A stretch of 64,000 bases of DNA from the NCBI RefSeq assembly GCF_905163445.1, contig NC_053190.1:374501-438500 (forward strand), in the 5' to 3' direction. This DNA comes from Pararge aegeria. Taxonomy: Eukaryota; Arthropoda; Insecta; Lepidoptera; Nymphalidae. Made by a program: the position numbers and the translations under genes. Position 1 is the first letter of the stretch. Every line of letters begins with the position of its first letter. Shown in pieces: positions 48,278 through 58,361 of the stretch. A model generated the notes under the pieces. It was not told the DNA's origin and did not search any database. It worked only from the letters and a program-made list of their open reading frames with translations.

Positions 48278-48575
48278 AGCGGTGATAGCGCATTGGGTAG
48301 GGTCGACTTCACTTTCGAGCGGCCGAGTTCGAAGCCCAGCTCGCACTTTAAGCTCTAACTTTTCGAAGTTATGTGCGTTTTTTAAGTAATTAAAATATCA
48401 CTTGATTCAACGGTGAAGGAAAACATCGTGAGGAAACCTGCATGCTTGTGAGTTCTACATAATGTTCTCAAAGGTGTGTGGAGTCCACCAATCCGCACTG
48501 GGCCATCGTGGTGGATTCCACTTTAGGAGGAGACCCGTGCTCTGTAGTGGGCCGGTAATGGGTTGATGTAATAGT
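48278..48575 (+). repeat. tRNA-derived SINE, nearly complete
   Basis: It has head gcggtgatagcgcattgggt, B box gagttcgaagccc at about 48325-48337, body cggtgaaggaaaacatcgtg and cctgcatgcttgtgagtt, and tail gagacccgtgctctgtagtg followed by ggtaatgggttgatgt. This copy shows the family from tRNA-like head to LINE-like tail. Confidence 0.8.
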
Positions 48576-49544
48576 CTTGAATTAAAAAAATTGGAGATAA
48601 TTTATCTGTCTATCTACAGGATATTTTTTTTTTCAGTGCGGATATTTTATTATGTCATACATGAACCAAATTTATGAACATATATTATGTTTAACGTAAC
48701 GATACAGAAATTAACGGTTACAAAAGATTAGTCCCCCGATAAGATAATTGTGGGCACTCTACAATAGCTCTCAGCTGTTAACTTGCGATCAACGTTCTCA
48801 CACTCGGTCCTATCGTCGCAGTAATTCTATAAAATAAAACATAATAATCTCACACACAACACAATCTCACCTGGTGGTAAGTGATGATGCAGCTTAAGAT
48901 GGTAGTGGGCTATTATTTATTCAGGTAGATACATATTACGAGTAGCCATGATTTGCTTATTTTATGCTCGGCCATGGTAAAAAAAAACATGAAAAATTTA
49001 GTGGAAATATGTTCTACGTTCTGATACCGAACCAGCAAAAAAAAAAAATCCGCATTGGTTTCAAAATTATCCTGTATACAGTTCCTTTAGGAAAGAATCG
49101 ATTAAAAATTCGCTTTCGATTCTTCCTTTAACAATTACTATTCATTGTTAGTGATCTATCAAACTTCTTATGTCGAGCACCCATCCATTAACTGACATGG
49201 TTCAACGTTGCTTACCCATCGCTATAGACTAATATGTTGTGCTGCTGTACATACATTAATTGCAGTCATTTATTATTGAGAATAAAAAGTAGGTATTTTA
49301 AGAAAGCCGAAACCGGGGTAGCGTGTAGGTATCCGGGACTTACTCCCCTTTCTGCTGAAGGATTAAAATTGAATATATAATAATTGTGTATATATATAGG
49401 ATATAAGTAAGAATAAATCACCTAATGTCGTCTTAATTGCTCCAAATAATGGGCATTAACAGCATGTTTAAATATGTCTAGTGACCTTGACTGTCGTAAC
49501 GGTTTAAATAAATAAACAAATTAAATATACAATACACACATCGC

Positions 49545-49670
49545 CATCGAGCCCCAAAGTAAGCGTACCTAGCTTGTGTTATGGGGTACCTACTGAGATG
49601 ACTGATGAATATTTTTACGAATAATATACATAAACACTTATAATATACATAAACACTTATAATATACCGA
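49545..49670 (-). repeat. SINE 3' part, minus strand, with a 19-bp tandem duplication
   Basis: The reverse complement matches the end of the SINE at 47,023-47,255 (catcgccatcgagccccaaa on the plus strand). A 19-base unit is repeated in tandem at 49623-49641 and 49642-49660. Confidence 0.7.
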
Positions 49671-50252
49671 CGACCTAATAATATACCCAGTAGCTAATTC
49701 CCAGTGCTTTCCGCGGGAAACGATTACGCCGCTACTTATCCAATTGTCGTAAATGCGCCGTTTGTTTGGCTTGCAATCATCTTGCAATCACGGCGCGGCA
49801 GCTAATGCTAACTTGCTAAGCTCGTTTGCTTCGGCGCAAACATTCCTAATCGCCGCATTAAGGGCAGGGCGCGGCAGCCGCCAAGGACAAAGATAACATG
49901 AGTTTGCTACTAACTTTGTGGTTCCATGTTGCTCCCTAACTTCAACAGCCAGTACAACACAAACTAGAATACAAATAACTGCCTCTAATTTTCCCACACA
50001 CATTTTTTGATTTATTTGTATTCCTTATCAGTAAAGAGGAGAAAAAAGGTTAATTTTTTTATTTCACTTTAATGGGTATGGTAGTATGAAACCCATACCC
50101 CTAATTGGTTTCAACGCAATCGCACCGGAACGTTTTGGCGGCACGTCTTTGTCGGTATCGTGGTAACTAGCCACGGTAAGCCGCCCAATAGAAATATCTA
50201 ATCTATGGAACAGCTGACTCGACTTTAGGCGAGAATATTTTACAGGGAGTTA

Positions 50253-50310
50253 GAATGAATGAATATACTTTTATTGTATGCCACAAAAAGTACAACATAC
50301 AAACAGAAAA
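50253..50310 (-). repeat. Retroelement tail with (ATTCA)n end
   Basis: gaatgaatgaatatactttt followed by attgtatgccacaaaaagta. The inverse of this tail is seen at 13,595-13,622, and a second minus copy is at 51,117-51,170 (gaatgaatgaatgaatacac). These are short 3' ends only. Confidence 0.5.
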
Positions 50311-50454
50311 GCATAAAAAAACAGCGTATACAATTTGGCAGCCTTTTTTTTTAAATGTTTATAGACGAGCGCTTGACGCCTTGATGCCTTATCTCTTCAT
50401 AGCGATTCGTTCCGGCGAATAAAAACAAACACAGAAAATCAGTAGGTGTAGGCT

Positions 50455-50925
50455 TATATACCTACATCATCATCACCATTTCAACCGATTGAAGTCCACT
50501 GCTGGACATAGGTCTTTTGTAGAGAGTTCCAAAATCCACGGTCCTGGTCTGCTTGCTTCCAGCGGCTCCCAGCGACTCGTTTGATGTCGTCTGTCCACCT
50601 TGTTGGGGGCCGACCAACACTGCGTTTACCTGTGCGGGGTCGCCATTCCAACACCTTGGAACCCCAACGTGCATCGGTTCTCCGAGCTATGTGCCCCGCC
50701 CATTTCCACTTGAGCTTAGCAACTCGCTGAGCTATGTCTGTAACTCTGGTTCTTCTACGGATCTCCTCATTTCTGATTTGATCACGTAGAGATACTCCCA
50801 ACATTGCTCTTTCCATCGCCCGCTGAGTCATTCTGAGCCTTCTTTTGAGGCCCATAGTAAGCGACCACGTTTCGGATCCGTAAGTCATCACTGGCAACAC
50901 GCACCGAAACCTACCCGTCCCGTCG
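50455..50925 (-). pseudogene. RTE-type LINE, 3' coding remnant
   Basis: A 139-codon minus frame (50900-50481) has the C-terminal signature of RTE-type retroelements: VMTYGSETWSL, then KLKWKWAGHIARR, and GRPPTRWTDDIKRVAG. The 3' end is the GATGATGATG tail (catcatcatc on the plus strand at about 50,464). The reverse transcriptase and endonuclease are missing, so this is a heavily 5'-truncated insertion. Confidence 0.75.
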
Positions 50926-51240
50926 AAAAATATTTGAATACTTAGATAGACTATCTTTTTATTTTAGAACTCCAGCCCTTCGTCAATGAAGTTTATACTG
51001 TGTTTTTATTCTCTTGCGGAAACTAAACTTTTCCACTTACTGATACTAAATTTACCTATTCGGCATATTTTCAGTTCACTGCCAAAGTTACTCGTTTGTA
51101 TCAATTACCTAATAGGTATGAATGAATGAATGAATACACTTTTATTGTACACCAAAGAAAAAAGTAGTTACTGTGTGCACTTTTAAATGAAGTAGGTTAC
51201 TTGGATCTTTCCCTTAACCAGCCCTTAATTAATGTAGATA

Positions 51241-51246
51241 TATAAA
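51241..51246 (+). promoter_or_regulatory. TATA box of the ionotropic receptor gene
   Basis: TATAAA within gatatataaagagcc, 54 bases upstream of the ATG at 51300. The expected start site is around 51,270, giving a short leader. Confidence 0.5.
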
Positions 51247-51299
51247 GAGCCACCCACTGTGTCTCCATCCATTTCGATCCGACCTCAGGTCCGCAAACG

Positions 51300-54200
51300 A
51301 TGGACTTCTTCAATTTACTAATTGCTTTCTTCGTCTCCAAAAAGCTTACGTTGCTGACAGCTTTCCTTTGTTGGCGGCCAGGTATTGTATCTCTACTTTT
51401 TAACTGTAGATACTGTTTACACGAGCTTTAAAATTAGGTACGCATAAATAATGTCAGCAAAGTTTCAAACAAGCTGACAAATTTTAGTACGTGAAGACGA
51501 AGTAGAACGGTCGTAGGTTCAATTACACGTTGGATTATTGAAGTAACTACCGAATACCTCGAAGTAAAGTTTCTTGTGTGATTGGCGGAGGAAGAAGGAG
51601 ATATGTTAATCACGTTTACCATGCCTCATTTAAAGCTTCAGTATCTATTTAATTACAACATAAAGCGTCCGCGTAAGCCTCGATCAAGCTTGAAGGACCT
51701 TAAATAGAAAGATATAGGTACTTAGGGTCCTTTGAGCCTGATAGAGTTTACTTTTACAATGTATTCAATCCTACAAGGTGATAGTTACATATTAAATCTT
51801 TGACTTCAAACAACTGTCTCACATTCACAATCCAAATTATCATAGTGATCAGAAATAAAGAGATAATTCGATTACGTACGTGAATAAGTATGCTCAAATA
51901 GAAATAAATGCATAGTTTATCTGTCGAAGTTTAATGCACTTTGCTGAGTGACTGACAGATGATACGGGTAAGTAGGTACTCGACAAACTGCTCCACATTA
52001 GTATCTACAAAGGTGCGAAGCCGGGACGGGTCGCAAGTACTAATCTATACAACATTGTTTCCCTCACAGAGGAAGTGACCGAGCTGGTGAAGCTGGGGCG
52101 CGAGGCAGGAGTCCGAGTGCGAGTGCATCTCGACTTCCAGCGGCTGCCTGCGCTGCCGGCGTACCGCACCTTCAGGGAAGGCATGCTGCTCGACATACGC
52201 TGCGACAATAGCTCGCGAGTGCTGGACACTGTAGGCAGCTCTGGAAATCACTGCTCATATCGATCACCACTGCGCTAGATAGTCATACATTTAACGCGAG
52301 CAACGTCGAAACTACAAAGCGACGGCTGTCAATTTACCACCCACCATAAGTATTTCTAGATTACAAAAACACTACAAGCATCTAATAAATATACATATAC
52401 AATCTAGGTATCTCTACCTGGTACCATGAAAATATCTCCGTGTATCCTCTACCAATTCAGATTTAGATGCAGCAGAAAATTACTTTGATCATAATATACT
52501 TGGTATTCCTTTTTTTATAGGAGCACCAGTAGTTTTCCAGCTAAACAAGACTTGATTAGTGAAAACTAAATCCAAACCCTTTATTTTTAATTATAGTAGT
52601 GCATGATATAAATCTACAATCCTACCTATGTTATGAAATGAAAAAGTATTTCCTGGTATATGTGGATATCCCAAAGTTTTTTATTTAATTTTAGGCATCA
52701 TCAGAACGCGCCTTCAACCTTCGGCATTCCTGGCTCATAATCGACGATTCGCCATTCAACGTTACTTACTTAGAAAACACCCTTGAAGATACCCTCGTCT
52801 TACCCGACGGCGACGTTACTTGGGCTTCATCAGACCTCATGGTGGATATCTACCGGGTGAAAGATGACCAGCCCGTAGTGGTAACGAGCCTCGGAGCTAT
52901 GAAAAGTCAGATAGAGTTGGAAAGATTGTGGGCGAGGTTGCCAACTGCCGTTACCAGGAGAAAGAATCTGAATAATGTCTACCTTAAATCAGCAACTATT
53001 GTAATTACATATTGACCTATTTACTTATCGGTTAAAACTACGAGAGCTTGTTGTATTAATACTTTCCTTGGTTTCCTAATCGAACATTTGCAGATCACGC
53101 AGCCGCAGTACTTCAAGGGCTGGAATGATCTCTCAAATCGGCAGATCGATACTTTTCCAAAAGTTACTTATCCGCTACTTATGCTGTGTGGGGAAGATCT
53201 TAAATTTCGGTAGGCAAATCCATCCGATTAATTATTATGTAGTGATGTATTTGATTTCTCAGCCATAAAATGGTGCTCAGACATACGTCTCAGGTCTAAG
53301 TAGCTAGCTGCATAAGCCCACACGTGTGTCTCTGAGCAGGTTCAACTTGAAGCAAGTGGACCTGTACGGCGAAGAGCACAACGGCTCGTTCGACGGACTG
53401 GTGGGGCTCATGCAGCGCGGCGAGCTGGAGCTGGGCGTCACCTCAATGTTCTTGCGTGGGGACCGCTGGCGGGTGGTGCACTTCTGCGCAGAGACAGTGG
53501 AGTTAAAGTGAGTTTGCGCAACCTTAAACCTCAGCAAGTATGATTGCAGTCGTATGATGTATTCCAAGCGCTCGAATCGTCGCATTTTCAGTAGCTTTAC
53601 CAATAATTCGAAAGCTTTACCTTGAATGTAAAAAATAAGTAATTTTGATATTTGCAAGATTGTGATGCAAATGTTTCGATCCCCGGAGGCACTTGTTCCT
53701 TGAGAGCTATCACTTGGGGCACATTGTGAACTTGCAAGCATCCCAACAGAGGCAACTTCCTGTTCCGCCAACCATCCCGCTCGGCGGTGTCCAACGTGTT
53801 CGCGCTGCCGTTCAGCCGCGGCGTGTGGCTGGCGCTGGCGGCGGTGTTCGGCGCGGCGGCGGCGCTGCTGACGCTGTTCGGCGCGGTGGCGCGGCGCTGC
53901 ACCACAGACGCCGCGGCGCCGCGCCTCACGCTGCTGGAGAGCTTCACGTACTCCGTGGGGACCATCTGTCAACAAGGTAGCACGCCTCGACCTTGCTTAG
54001 GTAGTAACTACGTAGTATAATGGCTCTTATCACTAAATTAAACGCAATACAAGATTTAATATTCATTCACCCATTAAGAGATCAAGGCCGGTTATGGAAC
54101 CGGCCCACTAGAGAGCACGGGTCTCATGTGATGAGAGGGGTTTAAACCGTAGTACTTCACGCGCTTGTGAGGGTTGATAATGATGATGATGATGAAAAGT

Positions 54201-57200
54201 TCAAAAGTAATTAATAGTCAACATGTATAGAGCAAAGGTAAGCATGTCCAGCGCAATCTGTGTCGCAGGCTCGGACCTGGCCCCGCAGCTGCTGTCGGTG
54301 CGCGTGCTGATGTTCTGCACGCTGCTCGCGTCGCTGTTCGCCTTCACGTCGTACTCCGCCAAGATCGTGGCCATCCTGCAGGCGCCGTCCGACGCGCTGC
54401 AGACCGTGGCCGACCTCACGCGCTCGCCCATGGACCTGGGGGTGCAGGAGACCACATACAAGCGCGTCTATTTTGCGGTGCGTCGAACGTGATCCTTGAT
54501 GGTTTAAATATTATGTTCAAGAAAAATATATTTCTCGTAAGTTCTTTTGACACTGTGCGTAGGAACAAGATAAATAATTTTACAGACTTTGGGAAAGCTA
54601 CTGTTACGTATTTCTTTACTGTTACTTATTCAGAATCTTTCGAGAAACTGATCTACAGTGGACAGTATAACAATATACAGCCTACTAGGCTTTTACAAGG
54701 AAGATTTACAGCCGCTATCGCAATGCAAATGAAGCCATTAATAGATGCGTGGTACAAGGAGTGGGCTGGCGTTTCAAATATTAATAATATGATCAAGTCG
54801 TTGAAAATATAATTCGGGATAAGTGGAAAAGATAGAAGCAGTTTCAAAGGTTTTGTAGTAGTAGAGCTATTCGTGACAGAGATCGCTCTGGACAGTTCTG
54901 CCACCATATTTATCTCTGCCTCCAAGCAACATTGTTGGAATGCTGTGTTTCAGTCTGATGGGCATGGTTGCCGGTGTTACAGGCACGTAAGGCTTAACAC
55001 CTACGCCTCAGCTAGACGGGCACAGGGCGGCACGTTGCAGAACGTGTTTCTTGCATACATTCTACATGCTTTGGGTCATCTGACTGGTCCGTCAATGATT
55101 ATATAAAAGGTTATTCTCCTGCCGGCAGGAGAGCACGGACCCCGTGACGCAGGCGCTGTACCGGCGCAAGCTACTTCCGCTGGGCGAGCGCGCCTACCTC
55201 AGCGTCGTGGACGGCATCGCACGCGTGCGCACCGGCCTCTTCGCCTTCCAGGTCTGCTCTCCTCCTCTGCTTTGATGACGACTCGCGACATGCGGCATGT
55301 GCTGGATGTCAAAGTCAAGCATTTCTTTATTCAAATGGCACATAAATGGAAAATATGGACATAGTAGTGAGATGATGAAGATTCACTATAGTCGTTTATT
55401 GGTTATATACAGTTTATTATCAAAATTTATTGGCAATCAAGTTCTTGTAATCTGCTGCGTTGAAACCCGTAGGTTTATTAACCTAATATGCCATTTTGAT
55501 TGCAGTCAAAGTTTACATAGTAACATAGTAAGTAAACACAGTTTTATAGAACTATATTTATTAATTAACTCAAACCACGAGAGTTTCAGACGCCATCTAA
55601 GACGTAGCTAAACAGAATCTGAGCGAAATCCTTTACAACCTGCATAATAAAATATCTTTTGTGGCATAGGTGGAGGAAAGTTCAGCGTACGACATCATCA
55701 GCAAAACATACACGGAGCGCGAAAAGTGTGGTTTGAAGGAGATCAAGGCGTTCACTCTGCCCATGGTGGCGGTCCCCGTGCGCAAGCACTCCGGCTACCG
55801 TGACCTGCTAGGCGCCAGGTGCGTGGCTGTGATTACTGGCCAACATCTGGGTGATAACCATTGGTTAACGATTGATTTAAGCCTAGGAATCTCCTTAGAT
55901 TTAGCGCTACTTATTAAGGCATTGCCTTGTTCCTCGTTAGTGAAAACGGGCATTAGAGCATTACCGCACTGCTTTACCGGGACGGCAAACGTAGGTACTG
56001 AGCTCCGTCTGTTAAGAGAATAATTAATGATAATAAGTGGTGTGCATACACTCAGCGATGATAGAAAATGGAAAAATCTCCATTACATTATAGGAGATAT
56101 AAAAAGCCTACCCTTATCTTTTTATAAATCATACTGGTGATTTCTCCATTTTATATTATCTGCCCACTGAGTGCATACCATGTATGCACGCCACTGACGA
56201 TAGTGATAAAATATCGTGCTTTCAGAGACCAGAAATTTTGACCACTAATTTCAGATACTATTGGGGTTTGGTTGCACATATCAGACCTATATCGTCTTCT
56301 CTACAATTTATTTTGCCGATTCACACGGATTTAAATATAGGACGAATAAGTAGTAAAAATGTATACGTATAATAGATATTGACATAACAAAAAATATTGC
56401 GGGTGGATGGCCAATAAATATATGAAATAGCGAATGTGCTTTTAGCAGCATTTGCTTCGATAATAGTGTAGGCGCGTCTACAGTTACTAAACGTAAAGTT
56501 TTTTCAATAGTACTGGTAGTACCAAATATAAAAACTTGTGGTATTTGGTAGAGATAGATAGTACTTCAAATAATCTAACGACTGAGGTGTGGGTGAATAA
56601 TATTATTCTTGCTCTATGAGTTTTAATCGTTTACTATTTGAAACCTTCAATCACATAAACATTGCCAATTGCATATGATAGTCCCGTGGACCTACTCCCG
56701 TTTTGCCTTATTTGAAACACTTTTAATTCCATTTAAATAATAATAAGTCAGTAAATGGATGGGTGCTCGTCTTAGGAAGTTTAAAAGATAGATTATATTA
56801 AAAAATCTAGCAAAGAATAGTGATCGATTTGTTACTTAGGTTAGGTTAACCAAGTTTTTATTTAGTCTTAGCACTAAAGTCCTCGTAATAATAATTTATT
56901 TCAAGTAACCAAGACTCATTTGATACATACATATATACTTAAACTTGTAAAACGGGCATAAGGCCAACAAAATAAATAGTGGTTGCTTAATGTTAGTCGA
57001 AAGTATAACATCGAAAACTTCATATTAAGTTAGCTTTCAACGAAAGAAAATACCGTCTCCTAGAACTGATTGCTAAGACTATTTATCTCGGCCTATTCTC
57101 GACTATTTAAGTCTGGAACTGCAATTGTAGAACTTTTTGATTGCAGATTGCGTTGGCAGCGCGAGGTAGGCCTGATGGACCGCTTCCGCCGCATCTGGAT

Positions 57201-57411
57201 GAGCGCCAAACCGAAGTGCGACGCGGGCAGCGGCGGCTTCGTCAGCGTGGGGCTCGCGGACGTGCTGCCCGCCGCGCACGTGCTGCTCGCCGGCGCGCTG
57301 CTGGCCGTACTGCTGCTGCTGCTCGAGAGACTGGCGCGGGCCGTAACTAGGACGCGAGCCGCGCGGCTCATTCCTTGCGCAGACCACGTGGCCAATCACG
57401 GAATATTGTAG
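51300..57411 (+). CDS. Ionotropic receptor, probably IR75 clade, ten exons
   Basis: Exons: 51300-51381, 52070-52230, 52695-53000, 53094-53209, 53340-53507, 53750-53976, 54269-54477, 55129-55251, 55670-55818, 57147-57411 (stop TAG); phases agree throughout, giving 601 aa. The N-terminus is hydrophobic (MDFFNLLIAFF), a probable signal peptide. The S1 ligand-binding lobe includes IDTFPKVTYPL and GDRWRVVHFCAET, where Arg264 aligns with the glutamate-receptor ligand arginine. M1 is about 302-323, the pore loop LLESFTYSVGTICQQGS about 339-355, and M3 LLASLFAFTSYSAKIVAIL about 372-389. The S2 lobe has VEESSAYDIISKTYTEREKC, and M4 is about 546-574. IRs are cation channels related to glutamate receptors; IR75 members detect acids and other odorants in antennal neurons with co-receptors such as IR8a. 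The subfamily is inferred from overall similarity; ligand unknown. Confidence 0.85.
51382..52069 (+). other. Ionotropic receptor intron 1
   Basis: 688 bases of AT-rich DNA with no repeat or exon recognised. Confidence 0.5.
52231..52694 (+). other. Ionotropic receptor intron 2
   Basis: AT-rich, no recognisable element. Confidence 0.5.
54075..54200 (-). repeat. SINE/LINE tail in an ionotropic receptor intron
   Basis: aaccggcccactagagagca and cgggtctcatgtgatgagag, ending in gatgatgatgatga at about 54,180. It is related to the tails at 5,696 and 48,520. It sits in intron 6, about 70 bases before exon 7. Confidence 0.55.
54870..55105 (+). repeat. Unclassified interspersed repeat, copy 2
   Basis: Second copy of the repeat at 44,140-44,390. 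It ends about 23 bases before the acceptor of IR exon 8 (55129), so the branch-point region of this intron is probably within or next to the repeat. Confidence 0.55.
55252..55669 (+). other. Ionotropic receptor intron 8
   Basis: 418 bases of AT-rich DNA, nothing recognised. Confidence 0.5.
55819..57146 (+). other. Ionotropic receptor intron 9
   Basis: 1.3 kb, AT-rich. A block at about 56,857-56,890 (tttagtcttagcactaaagt) matches 37,824-37,856 and marks a dispersed repeat. The frames at 55670-56023 and 56184-56372 are read-through of exon 9 and chance, respectively. Confidence 0.5.
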
Positions 57412-58361
57412 ATGGAAGATATCATTGGTCCATAGCCCATAAAAGTCCACTGCACTAAACGTCTCTATACGCTGAGCAGACGGGTTGGAGATAGGAGTAG
57501 ATGGGTATATGTAGTAGTAGGGAAGATTACGTGTCTGTCCGTTCTCCCTTGGATTCCCTTAGTCGCGTCGTACGACACCCGCGGGCAGAGGAGGGGTGGT
57601 GATAACTGTATTCTGATCTGCCGTCACCACACGGCGTAGATGGTAGACCACTTTATATAAATTACTTTATTTGTGAATGTGACGCATTGGGTGGACTTCT
57701 ACATAAATGCGAAAAAAATCTTGGCAACAATTAAAACCGATAATCATAACATCTAAAGTAATTAATATAATTTTATCTTCAATCATTGTTATTAAAATAT
57801 TTGCACAATTTACGAGATATTTTTTATTAAATTAAAAACCTTTGTTTTATTACATGCTACCTTTTTAAATTTTTTTACACGGCAATACAAACTCTTTTGT
57901 AGAGGAGGGCTTAAGTGGGTTCTCTACAAAAGACTTTTTTTTAATGGACATTAGCCAAAATTAGCCACCCGTCAACAAAATAATAGGTAATTTGTTAATA
58001 CTAGTACACCTTAGCATTTTTGAAGATGACTGTGACACAAATGTTTTGTCCGCTTTGTCCTATAAATAACTAGCTAAAAGAAAGGAGGAAATCTTGAATA
58101 CATGCTTATTCAGCAATATAATTCTTAAATTGTATTTTGCTTTTTAAGTTTCCGCTAACTACATCTACGTCAAATATCTATCTATTCTTGGAAACATACT
58201 AAGCAGATGCCAGGTATATTGTAATTTCCGTGAGTCGGTAAGTACTCCTTAAATGTAGTCGCCATTGTAGTAGTTTTCCTTAGTCGTCGTTGGCGGGTGG
58301 GCCGGACACTGGGCGAGCCGGGGAAGGCTGAGCTTAGCCCCGAGCCCGGCGGCCAGCCTCG
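57412..58361. other. Gap between convergent receptor genes
   Basis: About 950 bases between the stop codons of the ionotropic receptor (plus) and the ligand-gated channel (minus). It contains a repeat block at 57,530-57,645 (see 22,130-22,370) and AT-rich 3' flanks. A minus-strand AATAAA at 57851-57846 may serve the channel gene, and ATTAAA forms at about 57,790 the receptor gene. Both assignments are weak. Confidence 0.45.

Larger units (their letters stand above)
44822..51240. other. Intergenic DNA between the transporter and ionotropic receptor genes
   Basis: AT-rich with SINEs at 47,023, 48,278 and 49,545, a LINE remnant at 50,455-50,925, and short tails such as aggagcctttgcccagtagt at about 46,550. 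An 84-codon frame at 45788-46042 follows an acceptor-like tacag but has no family resemblance and no partner exon. Nothing else is supported. Confidence 0.45.

Noticed and set aside
49623..49660. Short tandem repeat considered as a CRISPR-like or satellite array
   Set aside because: Only two 19-base units with no spacers, lying inside a SINE.
53304..53975. 223-codon minus-strand open frame
   Set aside because: Crosses IR exons 5 and 6 and their intron on the antisense strand; no family resemblance.
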